Shown piece by piece: positions 8,763 through 17,458 of a DNA stretch of 64,000 nucleotides (position 1 is its first letter; the number at the start of each line of letters is the position of its first letter). Where the stretch lies: contig NZ_RQXT01000033.1 in NCBI RefSeq assembly GCF_003863365.1, positions 17,725 to 81,724 on the forward strand, given 5' to 3'. The DNA is from Mesorhizobium tamadayense. GTDB taxonomy: Bacteria; Pseudomonadota; Alphaproteobacteria; Rhizobiales; Rhizobiaceae. The translations under genes and the position numbers were made by a program. The notes below the pieces were generated by a model. The model saw only the letters and a list, made by a program, of their open reading frames with translations. It had not been told where the DNA came from and ran no database searches.

Positions 8763-8845
8763 CTCCCTTTCCTCTTCATTCCTTGGGGGCGAGGAACTTC
8801 CATCCCGCCTCCGCATTCCATGAGCGGGGGCTTAAGGAGCGCAGC

Positions 8846-9682
8846 GTGAAGGCATTGTTGGGAATCGTCGGCGGCTTTGTGCTGACCCTGGCCGTGTTTG
8901 CCTCAGGGCTCGGCTTCGCCACCTGGCTGCTGGCCGCCAAGCCGGTGCGCCAGGCGACCCCGGCGATCGGCGTCTCCGAGCTGTGGACCAAGGACGCCCA
9001 GCCGGTCGACCCGGCAAAGCAGGAGCTCGAACGCATTCCCGCCCGGCAGGCCGCTGGCGCGCCCGCCGAGGCGGACGAAACGGCCAAGGCGGACACCGGC
9101 ACGCAGACCACGGCCCTTGCAACGCCACCTCCCGCACCGCCGCGCCAATTGCAGCCGTTGCCCGATGTCTCCCAGCTAGGCCAACCCGCGCCCGACGCTA
9201 ATGCGGCCGCCCAGCCTTCGCAGCAGGCGCCGGCCCAGCAACAGCAGGCGCAATTGCCCGCCGCCCATCTCGAATGGTGCGCCAACCGTTATCGCAGCTA
9301 CCGTCCGGAAGAAAACAGCTACCGCTCCTACAGTGGCGAGCTGCGCCCCTGCATCTCGCCCTATTTCGATCCCGGCGGCGACAGCACCGCCTCGACCGAC
9401 GGACGCCAATCCGATCAGCTCGGGATGAATGATCAAGGCGAGGTGACCGACGACCAGGCCGAGATGGAAGGCTACGCCACGACCAGGGACGGCTACGCGA
9501 CCACCTATGGCGGTCCGCCGGAAGAGATTTCACCCGAGGAACAGGCCCCCAGGGATCAGCTCTTGGGCCCGCAGTTTTCAGGCGACCATATCGACTACTG
9601 CTTCAGCCGCTACCAGTCCTACCGGCCTGAGGATAACACCTACCAGCCCTATGACGGCGGCCCGCGCCGGCAGTGCGAGTAG
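8846..9682 (+). CDS. BA14K-type membrane-anchored protein with two BA14K repeats
   Basis: A 278-residue protein with a GTG start at 8846 preceded by AAGGAG. An N-terminal membrane segment (about residues 4-28) is followed by a Pro/Ala/Gln-rich linker (about residues 40-140). Two BA14K motifs follow: one at WCANRYRSYRPEENSYRSY and one at the C-terminus, YCFSRYQSYRPEDNTYQPY, each ending in a cysteine shortly after. BA14K was first described as a Brucella immunogenic, lectin-like protein and is widespread in Rhizobiales. The layout suggests a periplasm-facing protein that binds carbohydrate or cell wall; that is inference. Confidence 0.88.
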   Translation: MKALLGIVGGFVLTLAVFASGLGFATWLLAAKPVRQATPAIGVSELWTKDAQPVDPAKQELERIPARQAAGAPAEADETAKADTGTQTTALATPPPAPPRQLQPLPDVSQLGQPAPDANAAAQPSQQAPAQQQQAQLPAAHLEWCANRYRSYRPEENSYRSYSGELRPCISPYFDPGGDSTASTDGRQSDQLGMNDQGEVTDDQAEMEGYATTRDGYATTYGGPPEEISPEEQAPRDQLLGPQFSGDHIDYCFSRYQSYRPEDNTYQPYDGGPRRQCE

Positions 9683-9751
9683 GGTAGCCAGAGCGGCGCC
9701 GCATTCTTTCCCGCCACACTCGCGCACCGCGATCCGAAGATCCGAACCGCT

Positions 9752-10159
9752 CTACGGCTGCAGCCGGCCGGGCCGTCCGCGGCCGAGCGCGCCGTCGGCG
9801 CGCGCTTGCAGGTAGGCATAGATCTCGTCCACATAAGGCGCGAAGTTGGGGTCGCCGGCAAAGCCTTTCATCACCGAACCGCTGCTGGCCTGGCCGTTCA
9901 GCACGGCGCGCCGGAAGGCGTCGACATCGGGCAGCCGGCTGACAAGAGACGGCGCGAATGTCGAGCCCACGCCGTCCGGGCCGTGGCAGCGGTCGCAGCC
10001 CGCATGGTAGCGCCGGAAACCGTCATAGGTCCGCGCATCAACCTTGCCGTCCATGACCCGGTAGAATTTGCCGGGAGCGGCGGCATCCTGCGCCGCCGCG
10101 CCGGCGCCGGCCGCCAAGCTCAGGGCAGCGGAGCAAAACAGTTGCCGCAGGCTGCCCAT
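9752..10159 (-). CDS. XoxG-like periplasmic c-type cytochrome
   Basis: A 135-residue exported cytochrome c. A signal peptide (about residues 1-23) is followed by FYRVMDGKVDARTYDGFRRYH, split around residue 40. The heme site is CDRCH, a likely axial methionine is in SVMKGF, and the C-terminus reads YAYLQARADGALGRGRP. This pattern matches the XoxG group of cytochromes that take electrons from PQQ alcohol dehydrogenases. No xoxF or PQQ gene is in the window, so the partner must be elsewhere or different. The next gene upstream, 56 bp away on the same strand, codes for a small exported protein. Confidence 0.82.
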   Translation of the reverse strand: MGSLRQLFCSAALSLAAGAGAAAQDAAAPGKFYRVMDGKVDARTYDGFRRYHAGCDRCHGPDGVGSTFAPSLVSRLPDVDAFRRAVLNGQASSGSVMKGFAGDPNFAPYVDEIYAYLQARADGALGRGRPGRLQP

Positions 10160-10215
10160 CTGTCATCCAGGATGCCGGTTGTGCATGCGCGGCGCCCCCT
10201 CCGGACTAGCCGGAC

Positions 10216-10617
10216 TCACGGCGCGGTGGCCGATACCGTCGTCGGTTGCGCGCTGTCCAGGGTCAGGTCGTTCTCCAAAGCGGTTGCCGGAGCGAAGGTC
10301 GGGTCGCTGACCAGCAGCGCCTTGCCGTCCCGCACTATTTCGAAATCGATGGACGGCTGGCCGAGGGCCTGCGGCACGGAGATCATCATGCGCTGGCCCG
10401 CCGCAAGCGTGGAGACGATCCGGACCGGCTGCTGCTCGGCCCCGGAAGCCATGGTCGCGACGACCCGGTAGCCGTCCGGCTCGACCGTGTAATAGACGGC
10501 GCCGCTGAAGCTGCCGAGTTGGATGCTGTGGCCGTTCGCCGGCGCCAGTTCCGATGCCGCCGCGCTACCTGTCGCTGTGAGCAAGGCAAATGCAAATGCG
10601 CTAAAATATCTGGTCAT
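10216..10617 (-). CDS. Small exported hypothetical protein
   Basis: A 133-residue protein with a signal peptide (MTRYFSAFAFALLTATGSAAA). The ATG at 10617 has AAGGAGG upstream and is preferred over an earlier ATG at 10668. The mature domain is beta-rich, with GSFSGAVYYTVEPDGYRVVA and VRIVSTLAAGQRMMISVP. It probably shares a transcript with the XoxG-like cytochrome gene downstream, so it may be a periplasmic helper for that electron route. I do not recognise the family. Confidence 0.75.
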   Translation of the reverse strand: MTRYFSAFAFALLTATGSAAASELAPANGHSIQLGSFSGAVYYTVEPDGYRVVATMASGAEQQPVRIVSTLAAGQRMMISVPQALGQPSIDFEIVRDGKALLVSDPTFAPATALENDLTLDSAQPTTVSATAP

Positions 10618-10758
10618 CGCTATTCCCTCCTTCGGTTCGGCGATCTCCTGGACAGGCAGCCCGTCCATGAGCGTCGCCTGATGCTACGCGCGCCGGCCTG
10701 CGCCCACATCGGTACGATCACCCAAATTTCGGCTGCCGCGCTCCTATTTTCGCAAGGA

Positions 10759-13431
10759 TCAAGGCGCGCCGGCGGTCGACAGCAGCCACGGCTCGCCGCG
10801 CAGCCTGAGCAACACTTCCATCCGGTTGGCGGCGTTGAATTTGCCAAGCACGGCCGAAACCTGGTGCTCGACCGTGCGCGGCGATCGCGACAGGGTGCGT
10901 GCGACCTCCTTGTTGCTCTTGCCCTCCGCGATCAAGGCGAGCACCTGCTGCTCGTGCTGCGTCAGGCCGAGCGGGTGCTGGCGGGCGGCCGTGTAAGGAC
11001 CTCGGCGCATTTTCGGCAGCCGGCCGGCGATGCCCAGGCGCTGCGCCAGCTTGCGCGCCAGCATCGCGGCGGGGCGCGCCTCGAGCGCCTCCAGCCTTGT
11101 CACGGCGCTCGCCAATGCCGTCGCGGCCTCGGCGCCGCGCACCTGCATCAGCGCGAGCGCCGCTTCGTAGGGAAGGCCCAGGCGCTCCCATTCCTTGGCC
11201 GCCGCCAGCGGATCGCCGCCAAGCTCGACCGCGCGCCGCCACGGAACCCGTGTCGTCGGCGCCGGCAGCGGCTCCTCCATCGCGCATCGCCGCCACCAGA
11301 CGGCCAGCTCGCCGAGGTCGGAAGGGCGGAAGTTGGCGAGGTCCATCGCCGCCAACGCCGTCAGCTGCTCATGGCCGGCCGCGCGGTCCTCGGCAAGCCA
11401 GGCGGCCTCGGTCAGCGCCATGCGGACCGGCACGATGCGTTGCAGCTCGCCGGTCGGCAGTCCCTCCTCCAACGCCTGCTGCAAGAGGGCAGGGCCGTCG
11501 GGCTCGCCCAGCCGCACGCGCACCCTGCCAAGCACGGTGAGCGCCGGCAGGTGCATGACCACCGGCAGGCGTTCCAGTTTCATAACGCCCTGCGCTATGG
11601 TCTCGGCGTCGCGAAAGCGCCCCTGTTCCATGCGCAGCTGCGCCTGCCGGCCAAGCAGATACTGCGCCGGCGAATCGAGGTCGTTCCTGGCGGCGAACAC
11701 GATGCCGTCGGAGAGCAACCGCTCGGCAAGCGCGAAGTCCTTGGAGACCACCGCATATTCGGCATAGTTGGTGTAAGCGCGCGCCGCATGGTCGTGGAAC
11801 CCGTGCTCGAGCGCGAGAGCCAGGCTTTCCTCCATCCGCTCGCGTCCGCCCGGACGGTCGTCGAAAAGCTGCGCGGTGCCGACATTGTTGAGCGCATGCA
11901 CACGCGTTTCGACTTCGCCCAGCCGGTCGGCCAGGGCGATGGCGCGCAGGCCCCACTCGATCGCCTCGTCGAACCGATAGTGCAGCATATGCAGCTGCGA
12001 GCGTGTGCTGTAGGCCATCGCCAGTTCCGGCCCGGGCGGCAGGCTTTCCACCTCACGCACCGCTTCGTTGGCGAAGTGCTCAGCCTGCTCGCCCTCGCCG
12101 CGGCGCCAGTGCAGCCTCGAAAGGCTGCGCAGATTGAGACTGACCTTGTCGGGGCGCCCGAGCTCGTGCCAGAGCTGAATGGCGCGATGCCCTGCCTCGA
12201 TGATCGTGTCATAGACCTGCAGCGCCAGCCCGGCCTCGTAAGCCCAGGATTCGTAAAGCTGGGCGGCCTCGGCCGGCGGCGCCTCGGCAACGTATCTGAG
12301 CGCCGTCGCCAGATGCGCGGCGGCCTCACGATGCGCGCCGAGATGCGCAGCCTGCGCCGCAGCCTGCGGCGCGAGTTCCAGTACACGCGCTCCGTTGTCG
12401 GCAGCGGCGGCGTGGTGCACCCGGCGTGCAAGCTGGGCGCTTGCCTGCGCCGCCGGGAGGCCTGCTATCGCCGCCTCCACCTTGGCATGGAGCGACCGCT
12501 GAAGGCTGGGCGACAGACGCTCGAGCGTCGCCTGCCTGGCAAGCTCATGGCGGAAGGTCAGCGCCCCCTGGGCGTCCCGCCGCAGCAATCCGCGGGCCAC
12601 GCAGCGGTCCGCGACAGCGTCCGCCTCGGCGCCGAGAAGGGCGCGGATGAGCCATGGCTCCACGCTGCCGGGCTCGATGCTCATCATCTCCAGCACATCG
12701 CGCTCGCCGCCCGTCAGGCGCGACAGCCGCGACCACACCGCGTCGCGTATCGAATCCGGAACATGTCCCGGTTCCGCCTCGCTGCTCGCCAGAAGCTCGG
12801 AGACGAAGAAGGGATTGCCCCCCGTGATCTGGTAGAGGTCGGCGCCGGCTCGGCCCGACTGTTCGGCCAGTCTCGTGACCGCCTGGGGCGAAAGCGACTT
12901 CAGCGATATGCGGGCCAGCGATGCCGCCGGCAGGTCGCCCCTTATATGCGTGAGCGGATGGTCGGCGACCAGTTCGTCGCTGCGCGCGCTGAGCACCAGC
13001 ATGGCGCGAAGCAGGGAGATGCGGCGGCCGAGATATCTGATCAGATCGAGCGTCGCGTTATCCGCCCAATGCACGTCCTCGAAAACGAGCACGGTCGTTC
13101 CCCTGGCATGCTGAAGCGCGCTCAGCAGCGCGGGAAAGAGCCGTTCGGGCGCGGCCCCCTGATCGAGCAGCGCCGCAACCTCGGGGTCGAGCGCCTGCGC
13201 CATGTCCTGCAGGGGACCGAGCGGACGCGGCGTGAACAGCGCCTCGCACCAGCCCCACAGCACCCGGCAGCCCACGCCCGCCCGCTCGGCGAATTCCTGC
13301 AGCAGGGAAGTCTTGCCTATGCCCGCCTCGCCTTCGAGCAGCACGATACCGCCGCGGCCATCCACGGCACTGGCCGCGGTCGCCAACAAGGTTTTAAGCG
13401 GACCCTCTCGTTCGAGCAGCATCGGGAGCAT
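10759..13431 (-). CDS. LAL-type LuxR transcriptional regulator (ATPase plus TPR-like)
   Basis: An 890-residue large ATP-binding LuxR-family regulator, MalT-like in layout. An N-terminal STAND/AAA ATPase has the Walker A sequence EGEAGIGKTS (about residues 30-39) and Walker B VLVFEDVHW. A long helical TPR-like sensor region spans about residues 330-780. The C-terminal LuxR helix-turn-helix includes LTQHEQQVLALIAEGKSNKE and RSPRTVEHQV. Such proteins bind an effector, oligomerise with ATP and activate promoters. It sits upstream of, and in line with, the exported protein and XoxG-like cytochrome genes, so these are possible targets. A second ATG at 13422 is better spaced from AAAGGG and could be the true start. 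Confidence 0.92.
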   Translation of the reverse strand: MLPMLLEREGPLKTLLATAASAVDGRGGIVLLEGEAGIGKTSLLQEFAERAGVGCRVLWGWCEALFTPRPLGPLQDMAQALDPEVAALLDQGAAPERLFPALLSALQHARGTTVLVFEDVHWADNATLDLIRYLGRRISLLRAMLVLSARSDELVADHPLTHIRGDLPAASLARISLKSLSPQAVTRLAEQSGRAGADLYQITGGNPFFVSELLASSEAEPGHVPDSIRDAVWSRLSRLTGGERDVLEMMSIEPGSVEPWLIRALLGAEADAVADRCVARGLLRRDAQGALTFRHELARQATLERLSPSLQRSLHAKVEAAIAGLPAAQASAQLARRVHHAAAADNGARVLELAPQAAAQAAHLGAHREAAAHLATALRYVAEAPPAEAAQLYESWAYEAGLALQVYDTIIEAGHRAIQLWHELGRPDKVSLNLRSLSRLHWRRGEGEQAEHFANEAVREVESLPPGPELAMAYSTRSQLHMLHYRFDEAIEWGLRAIALADRLGEVETRVHALNNVGTAQLFDDRPGGRERMEESLALALEHGFHDHAARAYTNYAEYAVVSKDFALAERLLSDGIVFAARNDLDSPAQYLLGRQAQLRMEQGRFRDAETIAQGVMKLERLPVVMHLPALTVLGRVRVRLGEPDGPALLQQALEEGLPTGELQRIVPVRMALTEAAWLAEDRAAGHEQLTALAAMDLANFRPSDLGELAVWWRRCAMEEPLPAPTTRVPWRRAVELGGDPLAAAKEWERLGLPYEAALALMQVRGAEAATALASAVTRLEALEARPAAMLARKLAQRLGIAGRLPKMRRGPYTAARQHPLGLTQHEQQVLALIAEGKSNKEVARTLSRSPRTVEHQVSAVLGKFNAANRMEVLLRLRGEPWLLSTAGAP

Positions 13432-13887
13432 CCCTTTGCCTGACGCATGCCGGCCAAGAATGCCCCGCTGTTTTCGGCATGCTTAGAAACAAGACCCTGA
13501 AGCGCGCCGCAAAGGCTCTTCCAACGCGCCGCCTCGAAGCCGCGAGTGTACCGCAACACAGCCTGATTTACATTAGGATTACGTGAAATAAGGCCCAATC
13601 CCGGCCGCGATGGCCGCTTTTTTTCCGGTTACCGGCGTCACGAACCGGCTTGTGGACGGCCGGCCCCGAAACCAGGGCGTGTGACGGTGGGCGCGAAAGG
13701 GCCGGCGAAGCGGCCTTGAAGCCGCTTGGCCGCGGGCTTGATGTGGCCCGCCTCCGGAATCGAGGTTGACGAAACCATCCGAATACAACCTGAAACCAAA
13801 TGGAAACACACCGGCGCCACAACCGGCATGCCTGCGAAACGCCCGGGCGTGATGCTCGCGCAGGCTTACAAATGCGGAGGAGCGCCG
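13432..13887. other. Divergent promoter region
   Basis: This 456-bp spacer separates the LAL regulator (minus) from the globin gene (plus) and should hold both promoters. It contains an AT-rich patch near 13560-13620 and GC-rich imperfect dyads near 13650-13750. I see no gene with a credible start in it. Confidence 0.4.
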
Positions 13888-14313
13888 ATGACACCCGACC
13901 AGATCAAGCTTGTGCAGGATAGTTTTCGCGAGGTCGTCCCGATCAAGACGGCGGCCGCCGCCCTGTTCTACGAGAAGCTGTTCGCGATCGACGGCAGCCT
14001 CAAGGCGCTGTTTCGCGCCACCGACATGAGCAAGCAGGGTGCCAAGCTGATGGCGGCGCTGGGCTTCGTCGTGCATGGGCTTTCCCGCGCCGAGACCATC
14101 CTGCCCACCGTCCAGGACCTCGCCAGGCGTCACGTCGGCTACGGCGTCGAGGAGCACCACTATCCGATCGTCGGCCAGGCGCTGATCGAGACGCTCGAGG
14201 CAGGTCTCGGCGAGGCTTTCACGCCTCAGGTCCGCGAAGCCTGGCAAGCCGCCTACAGCCTGCTCGCCGGTGTCATGATCGCGGCGGCCCGCGAGGTGCC
14301 ACTGGCGGCTTGA
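13888..14313 (+). CDS. Single-domain globin
   Basis: A 141-residue globin of the flavohemoglobin-like (Vitreoscilla hemoglobin) type without the reductase domain. The family pattern is clear: an N-terminal helix LVQDSFREVVPI, ALFYEKLFAID, then LFRATDMSKQGAKLM. The proximal heme histidine is in ARRHVGYGV, followed by YPIVGQALIETL. Such globins bind oxygen and nitric oxide and protect against nitrosative stress or aid low-oxygen respiration. The ATG at 13888 has GGAGGAG eight bases upstream. The gene is monocistronic and ends before repeat copy B. Confidence 0.93.
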   Translation: MTPDQIKLVQDSFREVVPIKTAAAALFYEKLFAIDGSLKALFRATDMSKQGAKLMAALGFVVHGLSRAETILPTVQDLARRHVGYGVEEHHYPIVGQALIETLEAGLGEAFTPQVREAWQAAYSLLAGVMIAAAREVPLAA

Positions 14314-14470
14314 GCAAGCTTCGGTTCCTCGCCTGGCTGGAGCGGGGAGCCGAGCGCGGCGAGACGGAGAGGGGGCTTTTGTAAGGAGTTCCTCCTTTTC
14401 GTCTTGGCTTGGCCGAGGGTCGTCCTGAATAAAGGGAGAGGATCCAAGCTGAAGCAGCGTCGCGTTCCGT

Positions 14471-14640
14471 CACACCCCCCTCTGTCCTGCCGGACATCTC
14501 CCCCGCAAGGGGGGAGATCGGATGTCACGCAGACTTTCGCCAATCTCCGGCGTTGCAGGAAGAGCGCCGCGCCGAAGCTGCCAAACACCCCCTTGCGGGT
14601 CCCTTGCGGGGGAGATGTCCGGCAGGACAGAGGGGGGGTG
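14471..14640. repeat. Palindromic intergenic repeat, copy B
   Basis: The left arm (cacccccctctgtcctgccg, cggacatctcccccgcaagg) and right arm (cccttgcgggggagatgtcc, ggcaggacagagggggggtg) are inverted copies around an 80-bp centre. It belongs to the same family as copy A. The whole 14314-14840 spacer between the globin gene and the small gene at 14841 has no other feature except a short GCGCGACGCGCTTTAGAAGC piece near 14715. Confidence 0.78.
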
Positions 14641-14840
14641 CTGTCCCGCCATGCTCTCAGTAAATCCTCGCCCCGCCGGCTTCTCTGGTTGGGCGCCCGG
14701 CAAATCCTTCGGCGCGACGCGCTTTAGAAGCAGCGAGGGACTGCTGTCACGCGCGATGCCGGGAAAATGGAATCGCCTTGCCGGCGATCGGCAATGCGCA
14801 GCGGAAAGTCGCGTCGGGAGAGCCGCCCAGGCCTCTGTCG

Positions 14841-15029
14841 CTATTTTCGCTTTGCCGGCTTTTTCTTTGGCGGCGCTTCAACCGGCCCGAGGGCGAGCCT
14901 GGCCGCGCGAAGCCGTTCCGTCTTTGCTTGCCGAGCTGCCGCTTCCCCCTCGATTATCGTGCGCGCCGTCTTCGTGGTGGCTTCGCTCTTGGCGTCGCCC
15001 TTCGGCTTGAACACACTCGTTTCGGCCAT
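14841..15029 (-). CDS. Small basic conserved protein
   Basis: A 62-residue soluble protein starting MAETSVFKPKGDAKSEATTK and ending in a lysine-rich tail (PPKKKPAKRK). The middle, IIEGEAAARQAKTERLRAAR, is a single charged helix. The start has GAGGT upstream. Its charge suggests nucleic acid binding, but no motif confirms this. I have the impression that similar short proteins occur in other rhizobia. Confidence 0.6.
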   Translation of the reverse strand: MAETSVFKPKGDAKSEATTKTARTIIEGEAAARQAKTERLRAARLALGPVEAPPKKKPAKRK

Positions 15030-15083
15030 TTTCTACCTCGCTGTTTGAAACGAAGAAGGCCGGGCAAGCCCGACCTCCTTGAT

Positions 15084-15226
15084 GCATGTCTCCCGAAAGC
15101 GGGAACCGGTTTTGGGAAAACGACATGCGCAGATGCAGGCCCTTAGAGCGCGTCGCCTGAATCCGTTTCAGCGCGACGCGCCTTAAAGCGCACGAAGCGA
15201 ATCTGAAGCATCGCGATGCGCTTTAG
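15084..15226. repeat. Cluster of three short intergenic palindromes
   Basis: Three dyads follow each other. The 15084-15128 dyad has ends gcatgtc/gacatgc around gcgggaaccggttttggg. The 15145-15184 dyad is agagcgcgtcgcctgaatcc with its near-complement, and 15187-15226 is a weaker copy. The first two types recur at 59772-59862. They sit between the small gene at 14841 and cspA. Confidence 0.7.
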
Positions 15227-15280
15227 CGCTCCAGGGCCGATGCCGGTACATCCGTGGTCAAAGGCCCTGGATGCACGGCG

Positions 15281-15490
15281 TCAGGCCGCCTGGATGTTTT
15301 CCGCCGAGCTCTTGCCGCTGCGGGAATCCTTGACGACGTCGAAGCTCACCTTCTGGCCTTCCGCGAGGGAACGCATTCCGGCGCGCTCGACGGCGGAAAT
15401 ATGGACGAACACGTCCGGCTGGCCATTGCCCTGCTCGATGAAGCCGAAGCCTTTGGTGGCGTTGAAAAACTTCACGGTTCCAGTAGTCAT
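15281..15490 (-). CDS. cspA: Cold shock protein (CspA family)
   Basis: A 69-residue single cold-shock domain that binds single-stranded RNA and DNA and melts RNA structure. Both RNA-binding motifs are present: RNP1 KGFGFI and RNP2 VFVHIS. It starts MTTGTVKFFNATKGFGFIEQ, as usual for rhizobial CspA paralogues. About 150 bp of AT-richer DNA lie upstream and could form the long leader that often controls these genes. Several csp copies are normal, so cold induction of this one is not certain. Confidence 0.96.
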   Translation of the reverse strand: MTTGTVKFFNATKGFGFIEQGNGQPDVFVHISAVERAGMRSLAEGQKVSFDVVKDSRSGKSSAENIQAA

Positions 15491-15637
15491 ACGATTTTCC
15501 TTTCAAATCGACACAAATCATCGCCGCTTGACTTCATGCCAAACGTCGTAGTCTTCGAAATTGAGAGGGAAGATCGTCGGGCGCCAAGGCGCGGAAACAA
15601 CATTCGTTCAACAAGATCGATTTCAAAAACATAGCGC

Positions 15638-15943
15638 TTAATCGAAGCTGCGACAAGGCGCAAGCCAGATAATATTGTCAGTGGCTTCCGGCCGATTCGG
15701 CTTCAGGCGATGCACTCGACACCCAGCATAACGGACTGGAAGAAGGCCGCGCGCGAACGGGTCGATCTCCTCGATTTTGTTGAGGGCGCCGAGGTCGCAG
15801 AGCACCTGGCCGGCCACGGTCGCTGGCCCACCGGCCGGTGCAGAGTAGCCCGCGAGCGGAGGTGATTTGGCAGGTAGAGGGAACGTGCAGCCGTCCAGCT
15901 GCCAACTCGCATGCGGCAGACCTAACTCGTCCAGATCGAGCAT
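15638..15943 (-). CDS. Possible small downstream gene overlapping the lipoprotein gene
   Basis: A 101-codon frame starting MLDLDELGLPHASWQLDGCT and overlapping the last 22 bases of the lipoprotein gene at 15922. The overlap would allow coupled translation. The protein is Pro/Gly-rich and has no recognised motif, signal or membrane segment. It could be chance open frame in GC-rich DNA. Confidence 0.3.
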   Translation of the reverse strand: MLDLDELGLPHASWQLDGCTFPLPAKSPPLAGYSAPAGGPATVAGQVLCDLGALNKIEEIDPFARGLLPVRYAGCRVHRLKPNRPEATDNIIWLAPCRSFD

Positions 15944-16362
15944 CCAACCTTTTGCCTCGTAGCGGGGTCCCGGACGACTTTCGCGAAGGCGCGGTGAAGA
16001 CCAACTCTGTTGGATCTGACTTTCTTGCTCGCAAGGTAGTTCGGGTCGCCGACTTCCCAACGGTAGCGCGTGTTTGCCGGGGCGCGCTTCCAGGTGAATT
16101 TCGAGACGTAGGCCAACTGGCCCGGCGTGGTGTCAGCGAACCGGCAGTCGATGGTTTCCGGTATCATTCCCTTCGCTGCCATTGCATTGACGACCTCGTT
16201 GGCATTGGCCGTTGCCAGCCATTGGTCTATGCCGCTCATCTGGTATGCGTCTCTGCCGCTCATGCTCATGCATCCTCCAAGCAGCAATAGCGCGCCGATT
16301 GCCGCGCCTGCCCGGCTCGTCCGTGCCTCGGTTCTGGCGGGCCACGGCGCGCTGGCAGGCAT
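15922..16362 (-). CDS. Lipoprotein of unknown function
   Basis: A 146-residue protein with a lipobox LLGGC at about residues 27-31, so it is probably lipidated and membrane-anchored. After MSMSGRDAYQMSGIDQWLATA comes a domain with one further cysteine at TIDCRF and another near the C-terminus (QKVGCSIW), a likely disulfide pair. The start at 16362 gives a short basic N-region before the hydrophobic stretch. No enzyme motif is visible. It diverges from minC, 122 bp away. Confidence 0.75.
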   Translation of the reverse strand: MPASAPWPARTEARTSRAGAAIGALLLLGGCMSMSGRDAYQMSGIDQWLATANANEVVNAMAAKGMIPETIDCRFADTTPGQLAYVSKFTWKRAPANTRYRWEVGDPNYLASKKVRSNRVGLHRAFAKVVRDPATRQKVGCSIWTS

Positions 16363-16484
16363 TGTGGCCGCCCCGCCACAAAACTTAGTCGCGCCAGCGC
16401 TTAACGCTCTCCACCCCTTAAATTAACCTTTTGTTAACCATTAGCCCGGCACCCTTTAACCATTGAGTAAGGATTCGCCTGGCC

Positions 16485-17345
16485 GTGACCTTCGCCGCCC
16501 CTTTGCACAACAAATCCATCCGCTTCCGCGCCCGCTCCTTCGTCGCTTTCACGCTGACGCCGGAGGCGCCGATCGACGACTGGCTGGAGGGCCTCGATCA
16601 CTGGATCGCCAACTCGCCGGGCTATTTCGCCGGGCGCCCGGTGGTGCTGGATCTCAACACTTTGAAGCCCGGCCCGGAGGAGATCGAGGCGCTGGTCGGC
16701 ACGCTGGCGCGGCGCGGCATCCGCGTCTATGCCATCGAGCTCGAAGTCGCCGAGCTCGGGCCCGAATTGCCGCCGCTGCTTGCCGGCGCCAAGGAGGCCA
16801 CGGCCGAAGGCTTGCTGGGCAGGGCTGCGCGCAAGGCGAAGGCCGAAGAAATCACGGTCGAAACGGCCACGGTCGAGGATGTGCAGCCCGGCCAGGTGCG
16901 GGCGCCGCAGGACGAGCTGGCAAAGCTCGATGCGGAGAGCACGCAGGCGACCCAATTAGCAGCAGCCAAGGCGCGGCCGGGGCAGGGCGCCGAGCCGGCG
17001 CGGCACGAGCCCGCCGCCGGCACATTGATGATCAAGGCGCCGATCCGCTCCGGACAGTCGGTGTTCCATCCGCATGGCGACGTCATCGTGTTGGGCTCGG
17101 TGGCGTCCGGCTCGGAAATCGTCGCCGGCGGCTCGATCCATGTCTACGGCACGCTTCGCGGCCGGGCCATCGCCGGCTCGGAAGGCAACATTTCGGCGCG
17201 CATCTTCTGCCGCAAGAACGAGGCCGAGCTGCTCGCCGTCGACGGCTGGTACACCACGGCCGAGGAGATGGAAGGGGTCTCGCGCGGCAAGGCCGTGCAG
17301 GCCTTCCTCGACAACGACGCGCTGTGTGTGGTGCCGCTCGGCTGA
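16485..17345 (+). CDS. minC: Septum site-determining protein MinC
   Basis: A 286-residue division inhibitor that blocks FtsZ ring assembly away from midcell. The N-terminal MinC domain (about residues 8-105) includes GRPVVLDLNTL. A variable Ala/Glu-rich linker follows, then the C-terminal beta-helix domain (about 185-286) with IRSGQSVFHPHGDVIVLGSV and AGGSIHVYGTLRGRA split around residue 225. It starts with GTG at 16485 after TAAGGA. It is first in a minCDE operon. The C-terminal domain is the part that binds MinD at the membrane. Confidence 0.96.
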   Translation: MTFAAPLHNKSIRFRARSFVAFTLTPEAPIDDWLEGLDHWIANSPGYFAGRPVVLDLNTLKPGPEEIEALVGTLARRGIRVYAIELEVAELGPELPPLLAGAKEATAEGLLGRAARKAKAEEITVETATVEDVQPGQVRAPQDELAKLDAESTQATQLAAAKARPGQGAEPARHEPAAGTLMIKAPIRSGQSVFHPHGDVIVLGSVASGSEIVAGGSIHVYGTLRGRAIAGSEGNISARIFCRKNEAELLAVDGWYTTAEEMEGVSRGKAVQAFLDNDALCVVPLG

Positions 17346-17458
17346 GTCCCGAACCGGAGCCGCAAGCTTCGGACCGGCTTCGCGTGCAAGTATCGCTAGA
17401 AACCGCCGTGCCCGCACGGCCGGAACCAACATAAGAAACGCCAACGGAGGCTGGATAG

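Noticed and set aside
10246..13443. 1065-codon plus-strand frame
   Set aside because: It lies opposite the LAL regulator and neighbours. The protein is Arg/Gln/His-rich with no domain, typical of the antisense frame of GC-rich coding DNA.
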